7,104 bases of DNA from Acidobacteriaceae bacterium (GTDB lineage Bacteria > Acidobacteriota > Terriglobia > Terriglobales > Acidobacteriaceae). The stretch is taken from contig JASHUF010000015.1 in assembly GCA_030040175.1 (NCBI GenBank), positions 1 through 7,104 on the forward strand, in the 5' to 3' direction. This document shows positions 6,132-7,104 of this stretch, piece by piece (within the stretch, counting starts at the first letter, position 1; each line of letters opens with the position of its first letter). The position numbers and the translations under genes are program-made. The notes beneath the pieces are model-generated. The model saw nothing but the letters and a program-made list of their open reading frames with translations. It was not told the origin of the DNA and made no database searches.

Positions 6132-6767
6132 GTGTTAGGCGAGGGCATCGTCAAGGGCATGCTGGAGACGGCGAAGAACTTTGCCGGCAGCTTTGTCTCC
6201 GAGGACCGGCTGACTACGGTCGAGTACCCGGAGCAGCGCATTCCCACGGCCGAAAACGCGCGTGTTTTTCCCTTCCTGATTTACGACGGCCCCGATTGGC
6301 ATGCCGGCCTGCGCTGCGTGGCCTGCCAGATCTGCGAGAAGGAATGCCCGCCCAAATGCATCTACATTGAGAAGAGCAAAGACAAGAAGCCGGACTTCGT
6401 GGGCAAGCCGCAGATTTATCCCGCGCGCTTTGACATCGACATCTCCGTGTGCATGAGCTGCCAGATCTGCGTAGAGGTCTGCCCCTTCGAGGCCATCAAG
6501 ATGGATACCGAGTTCGAGCTCGCGACCGGCGACCGCTTCGGCGGGCTGCTGCTCGATTGCCGCGAATTGGCGAAATCGAACGAGTATTACCATTCGATCC
6601 ATCCCACCGAAGCTGCGGAGGTGGACGCGCGGCTGGCCGAAGAGAAGAAGGCGGCCGAAGCCAAGGCGAAGGCTGCGGCCGCGGCAGCCGCGCAAAAAGC
6701 CGCTGCCGATGCGGCTGCGAAAGCCGCGGCGCCCAAGCCGGGAGCGCCGGCCGCGGGAGGAAGTTAG
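6132..6767 (+). CDS. nuoI: NADH-quinone oxidoreductase subunit I, with Ala/Lys-rich tail
   Basis: NuoI is the ferredoxin-like 23-kDa-type subunit carrying clusters N6a and N6b, which relay electrons from the NADH arm to N2 in NuoB. Two CxxCxxCxxxCP motifs are intact: Cys62, 65, 68, 72 and Cys107, 110, 113, 117. The N-terminal segment GIVKGMLETAKNF and the YPE motif are typical and support the GTG start. After the conserved core, residues 167-211 form a 45-residue low-complexity tail rich in Ala, Lys and Glu, ending in Pro/Gly/Ala. Many NuoI proteins lack such a tail. It is probably a flexible or helical extension of unknown role. The gene directly follows nuoD, without nuoEFG, and precedes nuoH by 3 bases, so the latter two are probably translationally coupled. 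Confidence 0.96.
   Translation: MLGEGIVKGMLETAKNFAGSFVSEDRLTTVEYPEQRIPTAENARVFPFLIYDGPDWHAGLRCVACQICEKECPPKCIYIEKSKDKKPDFVGKPQIYPARFDIDISVCMSCQICVEVCPFEAIKMDTEFELATGDRFGGLLLDCRELAKSNEYYHSIHPTEAAEVDARLAEEKKAAEAKAKAAAAAAAQKAAADAAAKAAAPKPGAPAAGGS
6755..6760 (+). promoter_or_regulatory. Ribosome-binding site for the GTG start of nuoH
   Basis: GGGAGG lies within the last codons of nuoI, 10 bases before GTG at 6771, and supports that start. Confidence 0.7.
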
Positions 6768-6770
6768 CCC

Positions 6771-7104
6771 GTGACCTTTGCGGCCGAGCTCGATCAGATA
6801 TTCATTTTGTTGCGCGAGTGGCTGGTGCACTTTCTGCCCAGCGGCCTGCGGCCCGCGGCGGATGTGCTGCTGGGCGTGATCGCCATCGTATGCGTCTTTC
6901 CCGGTCTCTTTGCTCTCACCACGGTCTTTGAGCGCAAGGGCCTGGGGCGCATGCAGAACCGGCTCGGACCCAACCGCGTGGGCCCCTTCGGTTTTTTTCA
7001 GCCAGTTGCCGACGGCATCAAGGCATTGACCAAGGAAGACGTGGTGCCCTTTCGCGCCGATGCGCTGGTGCATTTTCTTGCGCCGCTGGTGCTGCTGGTT
7101 ACGG
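6771..7104 (+). CDS. nuoH: NADH-quinone oxidoreductase subunit H (3'-truncated)
   Basis: NuoH is the membrane subunit that docks the connecting arm and lines the quinone channel where electron transfer couples to proton pumping. 111 codons are present before the window ends; full-length proteins are usually a little over 300 residues. A first membrane helix spans roughly residues 31-52 (ADVLLGVIAIVCVFPGLFAL). It is followed by the diagnostic ERKGLGRMQNRLGPNRVGP loop, then FFQPVADGIKALTKED and the start of a second helix. The start is GTG, 3 bases after the nuoI stop, with GGGAGG upstream. nuoH normally comes before nuoI; here the order is reversed. Confidence 0.95.
   Translation, partial: MTFAAELDQIFILLREWLVHFLPSGLRPAADVLLGVIAIVCVFPGLFALTTVFERKGLGRMQNRLGPNRVGPFGFFQPVADGIKALTKEDVVPFRADALVHFLAPLVLLVT

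Noticed and set aside
6135..7073. 312-codon open frame on the - strand
   Set aside because: It mirrors nuoI and nuoH, crosses both conserved genes and has shadow-like composition.

Overview
The window is GC-rich chromosomal DNA with every gene on the + strand. It most likely comes from an Acidobacteriota bacterium (Terriglobia/Koribacter-like). That placement is an inference from the style of the respiratory complex I genes, a propeller-phosphoesterase fusion of a kind I associate with that phylum, and dense heptameric spacer repeats. No marker gene here proves it.

Bases 1-2560 hold the 3' part of a large gene for a fused YVTN/YncE-type beta-propeller plus alkaline-phosphatase-like phosphoesterase; its start lies upstream of the window. 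A 180-base spacer with no clear signal (2561-2740) separates it from a complex I (NADH:quinone oxidoreductase) operon: nuoA (2741-3112), nuoB (3244-3906), nuoC (3941-4621), nuoD (4816-5988), nuoI (6132-6767) and the first 111 codons of nuoH (6771-7104, running off the end). NuoB, C, D and I form the quinone-reducing connecting arm with clusters N2, N6a and N6b. NuoA and NuoH belong to the membrane part beside the quinone site. The NADH-oxidising module genes nuoE, nuoF and nuoG are absent from their usual place between nuoD and nuoH, and nuoI precedes nuoH.

The least ordinary part of the window is the spacers. The four junctions A/B, B/C, C/D and D/I each carry repeats or hairpins, and the stop codon of each upstream gene lies inside or against one of them. 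Three 7-base repeat families occur: AGCTNCT, in inverted-pair arrays after nuoA and nuoD; ACTGAYC, after nuoB; and AGGGANY, read as the C-terminal tails of NuoB and NuoC. There is also a perfect 15-bp hairpin across the nuoA stop and a REP-like composite hairpin before nuoD. The I/H junction has only 3 bases and no repeat. The repeats look like an interspersed heptamer system that may fold the polycistronic mRNA between cistrons. The folding and any regulatory role are inferred; the periodicities and pairings are visible in the sequence.
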